Positions 56,689 through 64,000 of a DNA stretch of 64,000 nucleotides are shown one piece after another. This DNA is from Glutamicibacter nicotianae. GTDB taxonomy: Bacteria > Actinomycetota > Actinomycetes > Actinomycetales > Micrococcaceae. The position numbers were made by a program, and so were the translations under genes. Each line of letters starts with the position of its first letter. Position 1 is the first letter of the stretch. Below the pieces are notes generated by a model. It was not told the origin of the DNA, did no database searches, and saw only the letters and a program-made list of their open reading frames with translations. The stretch is from assembly GCF_006539525.1 (NCBI RefSeq), contig NZ_BJNE01000004.1, positions 180,876-244,875 on the forward strand, read 5' to 3'.

Positions 56689-57488
56689 CCGGTAATCGGC
56701 GCGGCGCCAGTGGCGAAGCGGCACACGGCTTCGCCGGCAACCAGCTGCGCGGGCAACGGCGCGGTCCGCAGGCTGCGCTCGAAGGCCGGGCCGAGCTTGA
56801 GCGGCTCGTCGCTGGCCAGGAACACGATGTTCCCGTAGCGGCGGCCCTTGAGCATCGGCGGGTCGGCGACCATGGCCACATGCTCGAAGACCTCCAGCAG
56901 CGTCGCGGCTTCCGCCTTGGCGCCGGCCAGGTCCGCGGTATCGCCGCAATTCATGATGTAGACGCCACCGGTGTCCAGCACCCGCTGCGCTTCACTGGCG
57001 TAGGAGGCAGTGGTCAGCTCGCGCGGGGTGGTGCTGCCGGCAAAGACATCGCGGATGATCACATCGCGGCTCGCATCGCTCAAGGTTGGCAGCACCTGCG
57101 CCGCGTCCCCCACGCGCAGGCGCACCAGCGGGGCACGCGGCACTTCGAAGTTCACGCGCACCAGCTCGGCCAGCTTGGCATCCAGCTCCACCACGACCTG
57201 TCGGGCGTTTTCATAGCTGGCGGCAACCCAGCGGGCCATGGAGCAGCCGCCTCCGCCGAGGTGGAGCACGCGCAGCTTGCGGGCGCGGCCATCAAATTGC
57301 CCGGCAGGAAAACCGATGGTGAAGATCGGTTCCATCCAGCGCATGTACTCGAAATCGAGATAGGTCGGATCATCCAAATCCACGTGCGAGGACGGCACGC
57401 CGTTGACCTTCAGGATGTAGCGGTTGGCACCGTAGGGATCGGCCTCGATCACCGCCGTACCGGTGTCGATCGGAAATTCTCCGAGCAT
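56685..57488 (-). CDS. Spermidine synthase-like methyltransferase-fold protein
   Basis: 267 residues from the ATG at 57488, 5 bases after AAGGA; a GTG at 57512 overlaps the upstream stop. Rossmann-like fold with the dinucleotide/AdoMet loop VLHLGGGGCSMARW, acidic VVVELDAKLAELVR and RDVFAGSTTP. This matches fused or solo spermidine-synthase-like proteins, but the tight GGGGCS loop and missing N-terminal strand domain make true polyamine synthesis uncertain. It is downstream of a GNAT gene on the same strand. Confidence 0.82.
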   Translation of the reverse strand: MLGEFPIDTGTAVIEADPYGANRYILKVNGVPSSHVDLDDPTYLDFEYMRWMEPIFTIGFPAGQFDGRARKLRVLHLGGGGCSMARWVAASYENARQVVVELDAKLAELVRVNFEVPRAPLVRLRVGDAAQVLPTLSDASRDVIIRDVFAGSTTPRELTTASYASEAQRVLDTGGVYIMNCGDTADLAGAKAEAATLLEVFEHVAMVADPPMLKGRRYGNIVFLASDEPLKLGPAFERSLRTAPLPAQLVAGEAVCRFATGAAPITG

Positions 57489-57504
57489 TGATTCCTTGGT
57501 ATCC

Positions 57505-58011
57505 CTAGCCACGTGCGCGCACCATCCGTTGCTCGATCAAGCCTTTCCAGCTGCCAGCCAGGGCTTCGCTGGTTCCATCGGGGGTGAATCCCTGCTTCGC
57601 GAAGAAGGCCAGGGCCCGCTCGTTGCCCTGCAAAACCCAGACCAGCGCATCGCGCTCTCCCAGGACCACATCGAGGAGGTGCTGGCCCAGTCCGGTGCCG
57701 TAATACTGTTCCAGGACATAGAGCATGCCCAATTCGATCTCTACTCCGGCGTCCTTGTCCTCGTCGATGGCCGGTGTGCCGCCGGCTACCCCGATGATGC
57801 GTCCGTCGCGGTCTTCGGCGATGAAGAATTGCGCGCCGGATGCCAGCCCGCGTTCCCACCAGGCTACCTGGCCATCGAGCTGGCCTTCGTGGTGGGTGAA
57901 AAATGATTCATCGCGAAGTGCGGCGTACGCTTCCCGCCAGGCGTGCAATTTCATCTGCAGTGCAGGGCGGACGTCTTGTTCAGTAGCCAGTCGGATTCGA
58001 TAGTCGTTCAT
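57505..58011 (-). CDS. GNAT-family N-acetyltransferase
   Basis: 168 residues from the ATG at 58011 (GTG at 58020 possible). The acetyl-CoA fold is clear: RIRLATEQDVRPALQMKLHAWREAYAAL at the start, IEIELGMLYVLEQYYGTGLGQHLLDVVL as the pyrophosphate-binding motif A, and VLQGNERALAFFAKQGFTPDG as motif B. The substrate is unknown. It ends 17 bases before the next gene on the same strand. Confidence 0.9.
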   Translation of the reverse strand: MNDYRIRLATEQDVRPALQMKLHAWREAYAALRDESFFTHHEGQLDGQVAWWERGLASGAQFFIAEDRDGRIIGVAGGTPAIDEDKDAGVEIELGMLYVLEQYYGTGLGQHLLDVVLGERDALVWVLQGNERALAFFAKQGFTPDGTSEALAGSWKGLIEQRMVRARG

Positions 58012-58163
58012 TTGCGGCACTTCTCTAGCCTACGGCAGTGGCTTCGCTAATTTCTTCCAACTCACCAAGGCACCCTCCTACTTAAGTAGGATTGCGGACT
58101 ATCCAGATGTTTGAAAAACTTTTGATGTAGTTGCAAATTTCTTGGCTCAAAAGGGGTTCGGGC

Positions 58164-58544
58164 TTGGACCGGAATAAAAAGTACGCTGCCTTGACCGGTG
58201 GCCTTGTCGGTTCACTGACCCTGACCATCAGCCTTTCCTCGACCTTCTGGGTGATTCTGCTCGGTTGCGTCCTCTTGGCCGCCGGCTTCAGCATTCTAGC
58301 CAGATTCGAACGTTTCTGGGGCCCCGCCGAGCCGGACCACTACTACTACATCGTCCCCATGCTGGTTGGTCCAGTAGTTGCGGGCCTGGTGCGCAACACC
58401 GAGCAGGCCCTGTGGGTAGGCCCGCCGATGGGCGTGCTTTGCGGGTTGGGCGTGTACTTCTTGATCCTGAAGTCGCCGCCGTTCAAGCAGGACGAAGCCG
58501 GGGAACTCGATGCCGAGCTCCCCGAGCACTCTCCTACGCGCTAG
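58164..58544 (+). CDS. Small membrane protein, unknown function
   Basis: 126 residues from a TTG at 58164, 8 bases after AAGGGG; a TTG at 58131 is another option. Four hydrophobic segments: about 9-25, 27-46, 62-83 and 92-112. A charged C-terminus (KQDEAGELDAELPEHSPTR) follows. No recognised motif. Confidence 0.65.
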   Translation: MDRNKKYAALTGGLVGSLTLTISLSSTFWVILLGCVLLAAGFSILARFERFWGPAEPDHYYYIVPMLVGPVVAGLVRNTEQALWVGPPMGVLCGLGVYFLILKSPPFKQDEAGELDAELPEHSPTR

Positions 58545-58553
58545 CCGTGGCCG

Positions 58554-59243
58554 CTAGAGGACTCGCGCGAGCGCGAATCCATCCCAGCCTTTGACGCCCA
58601 CGGTCTGCAGGGCGGTGGCTGATACGCGCGGATCATCGCGCAACCACCGCAAGGACTCCTGGATCCCCCGCACATCGGCCTCCTGCGTCCCGTGCCGAGC
58701 CGGGTCATCCAAAACCGCGCCGCTGCGCACCACGTTGTCGAGCACCAGCACGGTCCCTGGATGCGACAGTTTCACTGCCCGTTCGAGGTAGGCCACGTTG
58801 TTGCGCTTATCTGCATCGATGAAGATCAGGTCAAATGGCGCAACTCGCTTGGACAACAGCGAATCCAGCGAACCTTGGGCCGCGCCCAACTTGATTTCAA
58901 CGCGTTCGGACAGCCCTGCCCGCTGCAAGTTCTCGCGTGCAACCGAGGCGTGCAGCGGCTCGAATTCGCAGCTGATGACGGTGCCGGTTTCTCCCACGCC
59001 CCGGGCAAGCCAGCTGGTCGAGTAGCCGCCGAGGGTTCCGATTTCCAGGACCCTGCGTGCGCCTGTGATCTCGGCGAGCAGCTGGAGGAACTTGCCCTGG
59101 GCCGGGCTCACTTCAATCCGCGGCAATCCGGCGCTATGGGAATGCTCGCGGCCTGCTTCCAAAGCGTCAACACGCAGCCCCAGCTCCCGCTCCAGGTACT
59201 CGTCGACTGCCCCGGCATCGCGTTCGGCTGAATGGTGGATCAT
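58554..59243 (-). CDS. SAM-dependent O-methyltransferase (class I, COMT-like)
   Basis: 229 residues. Methyltransferase_3 family: EVSPAQGKFLQLLAEITGARRVLEIGTLGGYSTSWLA is the SAM site, CEFEPLHASVARENL binds the ribose, and FDLIFIDADKRNNVAYLE with LVLDNVVRSG provides the divalent-metal aspartates typical of catechol and caffeoyl-CoA O-methyltransferases. The natural acceptor is unknown. Its start overlaps the stop of the upstream gene by 4 bases. Confidence 0.92.
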   Translation of the reverse strand: MIHHSAERDAGAVDEYLERELGLRVDALEAGREHSHSAGLPRIEVSPAQGKFLQLLAEITGARRVLEIGTLGGYSTSWLARGVGETGTVISCEFEPLHASVARENLQRAGLSERVEIKLGAAQGSLDSLLSKRVAPFDLIFIDADKRNNVAYLERAVKLSHPGTVLVLDNVVRSGAVLDDPARHGTQEADVRGIQESLRWLRDDPRVSATALQTVGVKGWDGFALARVL

Positions 59244-59560
59244 GACGACATTTTCTCCTCACTATCCTTGATGGCCTTCTCGAGCCGCTGGATCTTGCCG
59301 TCAAGCTCGCCCTCGTAGCCGGGGCGGATGTCGGCTTTCAGCACCAGCGATACGCGCGAACCGAATCGGCCAGCAGCCATGGTGGCTTGCTTGACCACCT
59401 CCATGACTTCATCCCATTCGCCTTCGATCTCGGTGAACATGGAGCTGGTGCGATTGGGAAGACCGGAATCCCGGACGACTTTCACCGCTTCAGCCACTGC
59501 GTCATGGACCGAGCCATTGGGGTTGTCATTACTAGGTGCTACTGAGAAAGCTACAATCAT
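59240..59560 (-). CDS. MTH1187/YkoF-type thiamine-binding (DUF77) protein
   Basis: 106 residues, small alpha/beta ferredoxin-like fold. VAFSVAPSNDNPNGSVHDAVAEAVKVVRDSGLPNRTSSMFTEIEGEWDEVMEVVKQA is typical of the DUF77 family, some of whose members bind thiamine-like ligands. It is translationally coupled to the O-methyltransferase gene, but no functional link is known. Confidence 0.88.
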   Translation of the reverse strand: MIVAFSVAPSNDNPNGSVHDAVAEAVKVVRDSGLPNRTSSMFTEIEGEWDEVMEVVKQATMAAGRFGSRVSLVLKADIRPGYEGELDGKIQRLEKAIKDSEEKMSS

Positions 59561-59613
59561 GCTTCCACTGTCCCACTACGCGCTGGGCTTGTCATCTGCC
59601 GTGCAGGCAATAT

Positions 59614-59931
59614 TTAGGCAGCCAGTCCACTCGCCCTGAGCAAGATGGCAGCCAGGGCACCAGCAACAACGACGACAAGATAGGGCGCCTTGAAAACCAG
59701 CGCAATAATCGCGGCCGCGAGAGCGCCAATCCTGGCATCGATGACCAGTTCCTGTCCCGAGGTGAAGGCATTCACCGTCACCAAGGAAGACAGCAGCGCG
59801 ATGGTCAGCGTGGCGGCGACATGGGACATGGCCGGCGAGTCCAAGACCCTGCGGGGCACAAAGAAGCCGCAGAGCTTGATGGCGTAGGCCGTTAGGCAGG
59901 CCCCGAGAATCCACCAGCTCAACTCGTTCAC
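59614..59931 (-). CDS. azlD: AzlD-family branched-chain amino acid export subunit
   Basis: 105 residues with four hydrophobic helices; the AzlD pattern LSWWILGACLTAYAIKLCGFFVPRRVL and VNAFTSGQELVIDARIGALAAAIIALV is visible. It forms the small subunit of the AzlCD (BrnFE-like) exporter. The start overlaps the azlC stop (ATGA). Confidence 0.9.
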   Translation of the reverse strand: MNELSWWILGACLTAYAIKLCGFFVPRRVLDSPAMSHVAATLTIALLSSLVTVNAFTSGQELVIDARIGALAAAIIALVFKAPYLVVVVAGALAAILLRASGLAA

Positions 59932-60659
59932 GCTTTCTCCTCCTCAATGCTTTCCAGTTCACCATGCTCGGTCGCCGCCGGGGCACGGCGGCCGGTGGCC
60001 ACGGCGTAGATCGCGGCGCAGGCCGCCGTCACCAGAATCGGCAAGCCCGGCGCGGTCACCGGTACCGCCAGCGCGGTAAGGATCGCCGCGGCAATTGCGA
60101 TCATGATCGGTTCAACTGATTTCAGCCGCGGCCAGAGCAGCCCGATGAAGGCCGCAACCGCGGCGCCATCCAGGCCCCACGCAGCAGGGTCGCCCATGCG
60201 TTCGCCGAGCAAGGCGCCAACGAGGGTGAACAGGTTCCACAGGACGTAGACGCCGGCACCTGCGGCGATGAATCCGCGGCGCTTCTCCGCCGGATCCGAT
60301 TGCCCCAAGCTCACCGCGGTGGATTCGTCGATGGTCACCTGGGCCATCCACGGCACCTGCCGTCCCAGCGGGCGCAAGGTTTGCTTGATCTGCATCCCGT
60401 ACACGGCATTGCGGATGCCCAGCAGCGAAGCCGCGGAGAATGCCGCCGAGGCGGCACCGCCGCCGGAGATGACCCCGATAAAGGCGAACTGCGAGCCGCC
60501 GGTGAACATCAGGGCGCTCAGCGCAACGGTTTGCCATAGATTCAGGCCCGCGGCGATGGACAGCGCCCCGAAGGAAATGCCGTAGAGCCCGGTGGCGATC
60601 GCGATGGAAAGGCCCATCTTGGTCGCAGGCGTGAACCAGCTAGCGGACGTGGCGGGCAT
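59928..60659 (-). CDS. azlC: AzlC-family branched-chain amino acid export subunit
   Basis: 243 residues from the ATG at 60659, with seven or more hydrophobic segments. [41 protein letters not shown] is the AzlC/LIV-E signature. Together with AzlD it exports leucine, isoleucine, valine or methionine analogues. It overlaps the end of the AlaX-type gene by 20 bases, so the three genes are probably one operon. Confidence 0.92.
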   Translation of the reverse strand: MPATSASWFTPATKMGLSIAIATGLYGISFGALSIAAGLNLWQTVALSALMFTGGSQFAFIGVISGGGAASAAFSAASLLGIRNAVYGMQIKQTLRPLGRQVPWMAQVTIDESTAVSLGQSDPAEKRRGFIAAGAGVYVLWNLFTLVGALLGERMGDPAAWGLDGAAVAAFIGLLWPRLKSVEPIMIAIAAAILTALAVPVTAPGLPILVTAACAAIYAVATGRRAPAATEHGELESIEEEKA

Positions 60660-61326
60660 CGTACCTGACCTTGTAGACACCGCGTTTGACCTTCGCCTCG
60701 CCGATTTCAACGTGCTCCAGCTGGTCCAGATGCTTCACGTGGGTGCCGCCGCACGGTTCAGCATTCACCCCGGCGATGGTCACGGTGCGGATGCCCTCTT
60801 CATCGATGGTGGTTGTGACTTCACCGCCACCTGCAATGAGTTCATTGACGCGGTCTTGGATCATGGCCTTCGCCGCGGCCCGTTCGTTCTCATCGCCCAA
60901 CGGCAGATCAACGGTCACCGGATCGAAGTCGAGCCGGGATTGCCCGGGGAAGTGCGAGTGGCCCTTGTGCTGCCAGCCGCGATCTTCACCGGCAAAGCCC
61001 AGGACGTGCCCGGCGGTGTGCAGGGCTGCATGGGCAAGGCGCAGCTCGCCATCGATCTCGGCTTCGACCCGATCTCCCACCTGCTTGGTGCCGGCACCGT
61101 ACAGGATCACCAGACCGTTCTCGCCGCGCTGGACCGATACCGGCAGCCCGTCTACGGTGCCCGAGTCTTCAGGCTGGCCGCCGCCGCGCGGATGGAAGAT
61201 ATTCGGGCTAAGGGCAATCCACTGGCCTTCGTCATCGCTGCCCGCAGCAATGACTTCAGCTTCGGTGGCGAAAACATAGGTGTCCTGCAGGTACAGATTG
61301 ACCTGTGCGGTTTCTTCGGTGCTCAT
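60640..61326 (-). CDS. Alanyl-tRNA editing (AlaX-type) protein
   Basis: 228 residues from the ATG at 61326, after AGGAA. Stand-alone editing domain of AlaRS: the beta-barrel loop [13 protein letters not shown], zinc-site HTAGHVL, and CGGTHVKHL are all present. It hydrolyses mischarged Ser- or Gly-tRNA(Ala), protecting translation. The extra N-terminal open frame lacks family sequence and was left out. Confidence 0.93.
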   Translation of the reverse strand: MSTEETAQVNLYLQDTYVFATEAEVIAAGSDDEGQWIALSPNIFHPRGGGQPEDSGTVDGLPVSVQRGENGLVILYGAGTKQVGDRVEAEIDGELRLAHAALHTAGHVLGFAGEDRGWQHKGHSHFPGQSRLDFDPVTVDLPLGDENERAAAKAMIQDRVNELIAGGGEVTTTIDEEGIRTVTIAGVNAEPCGGTHVKHLDQLEHVEIGEAKVKRGVYKVRYDARHVR

Positions 61327-61331
61327 GTTTC

Positions 61332-62201
61332 CTAGCTCAGCTCCAGTTCTTTGCGTAGTTCTGCCGGACGGTTGCTGGTCAGTTCCCCAACGCCCAGGTC
61401 CACCACGAATTGCGCATCTGCCGGACGGTCGACCGTCCAGATCCGCGCTTTCAATCCTTGCTCCAGCCACCGTCGCACAAGATGCTCGTTGGCTCGGGTC
61501 CAGGCGACGCCGGATCCGACGATTCCAGCTCCCCCTGCGTTGATCAGTTCGATTCCTTCAGGCACGGAGCGGTACAGCACCTCGTAGACACCGGCCCTGC
61601 CCACGTCACCCGAATCAATCAGTTGCTGGACGTAGTCCGGATTGACTTCGGTCATCAATTGGCACAACAGCGCAGTGCTGACCGTGCGGGCCAGATAGCG
61701 CAGGGAATTCGGCTCGAAGCTCATCAAGGTCACGGCAATCTGTCCCTGCGAGCCGGCGGTCCCGGTTTGCGGGTCGAACCCGTGCGCTGCAAGGACCTGC
61801 AGCACGCCCTTTTCCAGCAGGTGGCCATAGGGGCTTGGATGCTTGATTTCGATGGCCAAACCAATTGGCTTGCCGCGTTCTTCAATGAGAGCGAAGAGTT
61901 CGCCGAGGCTCAGGAGCTGCTCGTTTTCGGTCCCATACTCGGCCGGGACGATGCTCGGTACGACTCCGGTGAAGTCCATGGCTTTCATTTCCGCCAAGGT
62001 ATATCCGGCAACGAGACCGGATGAATCGGAGGTGCGGTCGACCGTTGGATCGTGGTGGCAAACAACGATTCCGTCTTTGCTCAGATGGACGTCGCATTCA
62101 ATTCCATCGGCACCTTCGTCGATGGCCTGTAGATAGGCGGCACGAGTGTTCTCCGAATATTTATGGGAGCTGCCGCGATGGGCGAAGAAAAGCGTATCCA
62201 T
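61332..62201 (-). CDS. Glycerophosphodiester phosphodiesterase family protein
   Basis: 289 residues from the ATG at 62201, after AGGAAGC. GDPD barrel: the start [19 protein letters not shown] holds the catalytic His and Arg, [28 protein letters not shown] holds the metal-binding Glu and Asp and the second His, and IEIKHP the later acidic ligand. No signal peptide, so it is cytoplasmic, acting on glycerophosphodiesters for glycerol-3-phosphate recovery. AlaX follows 5 bases downstream. Confidence 0.94.
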   Translation of the reverse strand: MDTLFFAHRGSSHKYSENTRAAYLQAIDEGADGIECDVHLSKDGIVVCHHDPTVDRTSDSSGLVAGYTLAEMKAMDFTGVVPSIVPAEYGTENEQLLSLGELFALIEERGKPIGLAIEIKHPSPYGHLLEKGVLQVLAAHGFDPQTGTAGSQGQIAVTLMSFEPNSLRYLARTVSTALLCQLMTEVNPDYVQQLIDSGDVGRAGVYEVLYRSVPEGIELINAGGAGIVGSGVAWTRANEHLVRRWLEQGLKARIWTVDRPADAQFVVDLGVGELTSNRPAELRKELELS

Positions 62202-62409
62202 GCTTCCTACGCTACGCGATCCCCGCTCCTTGATACTGTAGATTAGCCTTGGCTCGACGCATATTTCATCAACTGCGTTCAGGTCTTTTGCGTGCAGTTG
62301 CAAGCTCCTGCGGCCATCATGAAAAACTCGAAACTCCCCGGCAAGAAAAGGTGTCTGCATTTCCGATTCTGCCCCGGATTCCCAAGGCAAAATCGTCATC
62401 CGCATGGGA

Positions 62410-62967
62410 TCAGCGAACTCGCCGATAACTGGCTGCAATTGCACCGCTGGAGAGCGGTTGCGCTGAGATCAATTCCAGATGACGGGATTTCTGCAACCCT
62501 GCCTGGTGCAGCGTTGGACCATGGCCGGCGATAACTGGGTGAATTAGGAAGTGGTACTCATCGATGAGTTCCATCCTGTCCAGAGCTGTTGCCAGCTTGC
62601 CGCTGCCCAGAAGCACACCATCGGGGTACTGGTCTTTCAGCCTCAGTACACAGGCGCGCAGCTCTCCACTTAGCAGGTGGGAGTTATTCCATGAATATGC
62701 CGTGCGAGTGCTCGAGACAACGTATTTGGGCTTCGCCTCCAGTTGCTGTGCCCAGCGAAGCAGCGCTGGCGGCGCTGAGATGTCGCCCCGAGCCACAGCT
62801 GGCCAGTACTCCTCCATCAGTTCGTAGGTAACACGACCCCAGAGCATCGCTCCATGCGCATTCATCAGACCCGTGAAATAGTCGTGCGATTCATCGTCGG
62901 CGATGCCTTCTCGATGATCGACGCAGCCATCCAGCATGACGTTGTAGCTAAATGCCAGTAAACCCAT
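62410..62967 (-). CDS. Dihydrofolate reductase-like (RibD C-terminal domain) protein
   Basis: 185 residues. It has the pattern of the RibD_C/YwjB-type reductases: LAFSYNVMLDGCVDH at the start, MLWGRVTYELMEEYWP, KYVVSSTRT, LLGSGKLATALDRMELIDEYHFLIHPVIAGHGPTLH. Such proteins bind NADPH; substrates are mostly unknown. Third codon positions are less GC-rich than in the operon to the left. Monocistronic. Confidence 0.9.
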   Translation of the reverse strand: MGLLAFSYNVMLDGCVDHREGIADDESHDYFTGLMNAHGAMLWGRVTYELMEEYWPAVARGDISAPPALLRWAQQLEAKPKYVVSSTRTAYSWNNSHLLSGELRACVLRLKDQYPDGVLLGSGKLATALDRMELIDEYHFLIHPVIAGHGPTLHQAGLQKSRHLELISAQPLSSGAIAASYRRVR

Positions 62968-63201
62968 CAGAAGCTCCTGCAGCCATTTGCTTGCCGGACG
63001 AACCCCGGTGCCCTGACTCTAGGATTAGGCGCTTATTGCGTCAAGCAGCTGTCTTAGGGCACCAGGGAACTTGCGGTGAACGGGGACTGCGCGATCGCGA
63101 CAGAAATAACTGTCCACAGTCCAAGACCGGGGTACTCGCTGCCGGGCAGCCATGCCGAGTTCGGCTTCCGCGATCCTATGCTTCAAAGGTAGGCTCGCTG
63201 C

Positions 63202-63723
63202 ATGACACAGCCAGACTCAGTCATCAGTTTGTCCCCTGTCCCACACGACCTTGTGCCCATTATCCAGGGCTTGGTCCAAGGCTCTTGGCCAAAGACTGAA
63301 GTTGAGCGTGAGGCCCTGTTCGATGCGCTTGGATTCGTATCAGGCACCGCGATTGATTCCGACGACCAGGATTCACCTCATCAGATGACGAGTCTGGACC
63401 TCGGCCTGCCAGGAAAAATATCGAGTACTTGGGATACGTACCGTCAACAATTCCTCAGTGTCTGTACGTTCCTCTACAGTTCTCGGGTCCCCCAAGATCC
63501 AGTCACCCGGTCTGGGTTTGCTGTTTTGCAGGCAGAACTCTCAGAGGTGTATGGCGCTCCGGAACGCCCCTGGGAAGACGAGGATCAGTCCATTCGCATT
63601 TGGCGATGCAATGGCCGGAGCATCACCTTGCAGTTATTCAATCGGCGGGATAGCACCGTGATGCTCACGGTTGAAGATTTGGCGCTCGCTTCAGTCATTG
63701 AATCTGAAGAAGCGGCCCATTAG
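63202..63723 (+). CDS. Hypothetical protein
   Basis: 173 residues, acidic and soluble, no signal or membrane segment. A possible ligand or protein-interaction fold is suggested by the alternation of strands and helices (SIRIWRCNGRSITLQLFNRRDSTVMLTVEDLALASVIE). I do not recognise the family. Some short accessory proteins with this look serve as toxin immunity proteins, but no toxin gene is visible here. Confidence 0.65.
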   Translation: MTQPDSVISLSPVPHDLVPIIQGLVQGSWPKTEVEREALFDALGFVSGTAIDSDDQDSPHQMTSLDLGLPGKISSTWDTYRQQFLSVCTFLYSSRVPQDPVTRSGFAVLQAELSEVYGAPERPWEDEDQSIRIWRCNGRSITLQLFNRRDSTVMLTVEDLALASVIESEEAAH

Positions 63724-63728
63724 CCTTC

Positions 63729-63941
63729 TCAATTCTTGGATCGGATGAAACAAGCCCTTGCCACGGCGATTGTTCCCGCGGCAGCGCCAATCAACGCGAC
63801 GGCAAGCACGATCAGTAGAACTTTGATCAGGGTCTACGGGATATGCAGCGTGAACTACGCTATTCCGATAGCAAAAACGTCATCAAACACCAGTGATGCG
63901 ATCGCCGGTCCTGCGGACAGGAGCGACGCTTTCTCAGCCAT
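63729..63941 (-). pseudogene. Small membrane protein gene with two in-frame stop codons
   Basis: From an ATG at 63941 the minus strand reads MAEKASLLSAGPAIASLVFD, continues to DDVFAIGIA, then TAG, FTLHIP, TAG. It then gives a long hydrophobic helix starting TLIKVLLIVLAVALIGAA and a basic tail ending SKN and TGA. The frame is unbroken apart from the two TAGs, and the second half is clearly a membrane helix. This fits a recently inactivated small membrane protein, but coincidence in so short a stretch cannot be excluded. Confidence 0.45.
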
Positions 63942-64000
63942 ACCTCGATGATGGGCCGGCTGCGAGGCTGGACAACAGCCGCGGCAATTAAACGAGTGCA

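Noticed and set aside
63736..63951. 71-residue plus-strand gene at the right edge
   Set aside because: Ser/Ala/Ile-rich shadow composition without a clear ribosome site; the opposite strand gives a better membrane-protein reading.

Overview
This window is high-GC bacterial DNA with GC-rich third codon positions, frequent ATGA and GTGA gene overlaps, and several GTG or TTG starts. Its families are typical of Actinobacteria: a DUF3151 protein, a DinB/DUF664 (mycothiol-type) protein, an XylR-type ROK repressor and tandem-Usp stress proteins. I infer a Micrococcaceae-like soil or cheese actinobacterium (Arthrobacter/Glutamicibacter type); the exact species cannot be read from the sequence. No rRNA, CRISPR array, intact insertion sequence or prophage was seen.

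Layout. Positions 1-5.6 kb hold a complete fructose phosphotransferase operon (DeoR regulator, fruK, fruA, ptsI, ptsH). 5.7-7.6 kb is a small insert (DinB-like and CPBP-protease genes) that lies between ptsH and a second, diverged copy of the ptsH 3' end. 7.6-17 kb holds an MFS exporter, a NodB-type lipoprotein, small unknown genes, a thiamine-diphosphate enzyme divergent from a sodium-solute symporter, purA and a MerR regulator. 17.3-20.8 kb is a catabolic cassette: LacI repressor, DapA-superfamily aldolase and an Nramp-fold transporter without the usual metal ligands. 21.1-25.8 kb is the xylose locus (ROK repressor, xylA, xylB) with a TetR gene. 25.8-29.9 kb has thymidine kinase, then a kynureninase/amino-acid permease pair with a divergent Lrp/AsnC regulator.

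29.9-34.0 kb is the most intriguing block. It has a membrane-anchored protein with a poly-aspartate tail, a histidine kinase and a response regulator in one operon. These converge on a VTC-domain polyphosphate polymerase and its DUF4956 partner. The two operon promoter regions carry similar 11-bp direct repeats, so the response regulator may control both.

34.2-44.6 kb contains DUF3151-fba, a wall M23 peptidase, an RNA methyltransferase, a HAD phosphatase, a TetR/ABC exporter, pyrE, nadE and a three-gene membrane/winged-helix operon behind a 45-bp palindrome. 44.6-48.3 kb is acyl-CoA and valine catabolism with a MarR regulator. 48.4-56 kb has xth, a tRNA cluster (Glu-Asp-Phe-Asp), a repeat-rich NlpC/P60 wall hydrolase, a Usp protein and a purine permease. 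56-64 kb is housekeeping and accessory genes (DUF2087, spermidine-synthase-like, GNAT, O-methyltransferase, AzlCD, AlaX, GDPD, RibD-like) and ends in a probable small pseudogene.

The main theme is regulated carbon uptake and catabolism: fructose, xylose, an unknown sugar acid or keto-acid precursor, kynurenine and branched-chain acyl units. Each module sits beside its own regulator, often with a visible palindrome at the promoter. Envelope remodelling and phosphate or polyphosphate handling form a second theme.
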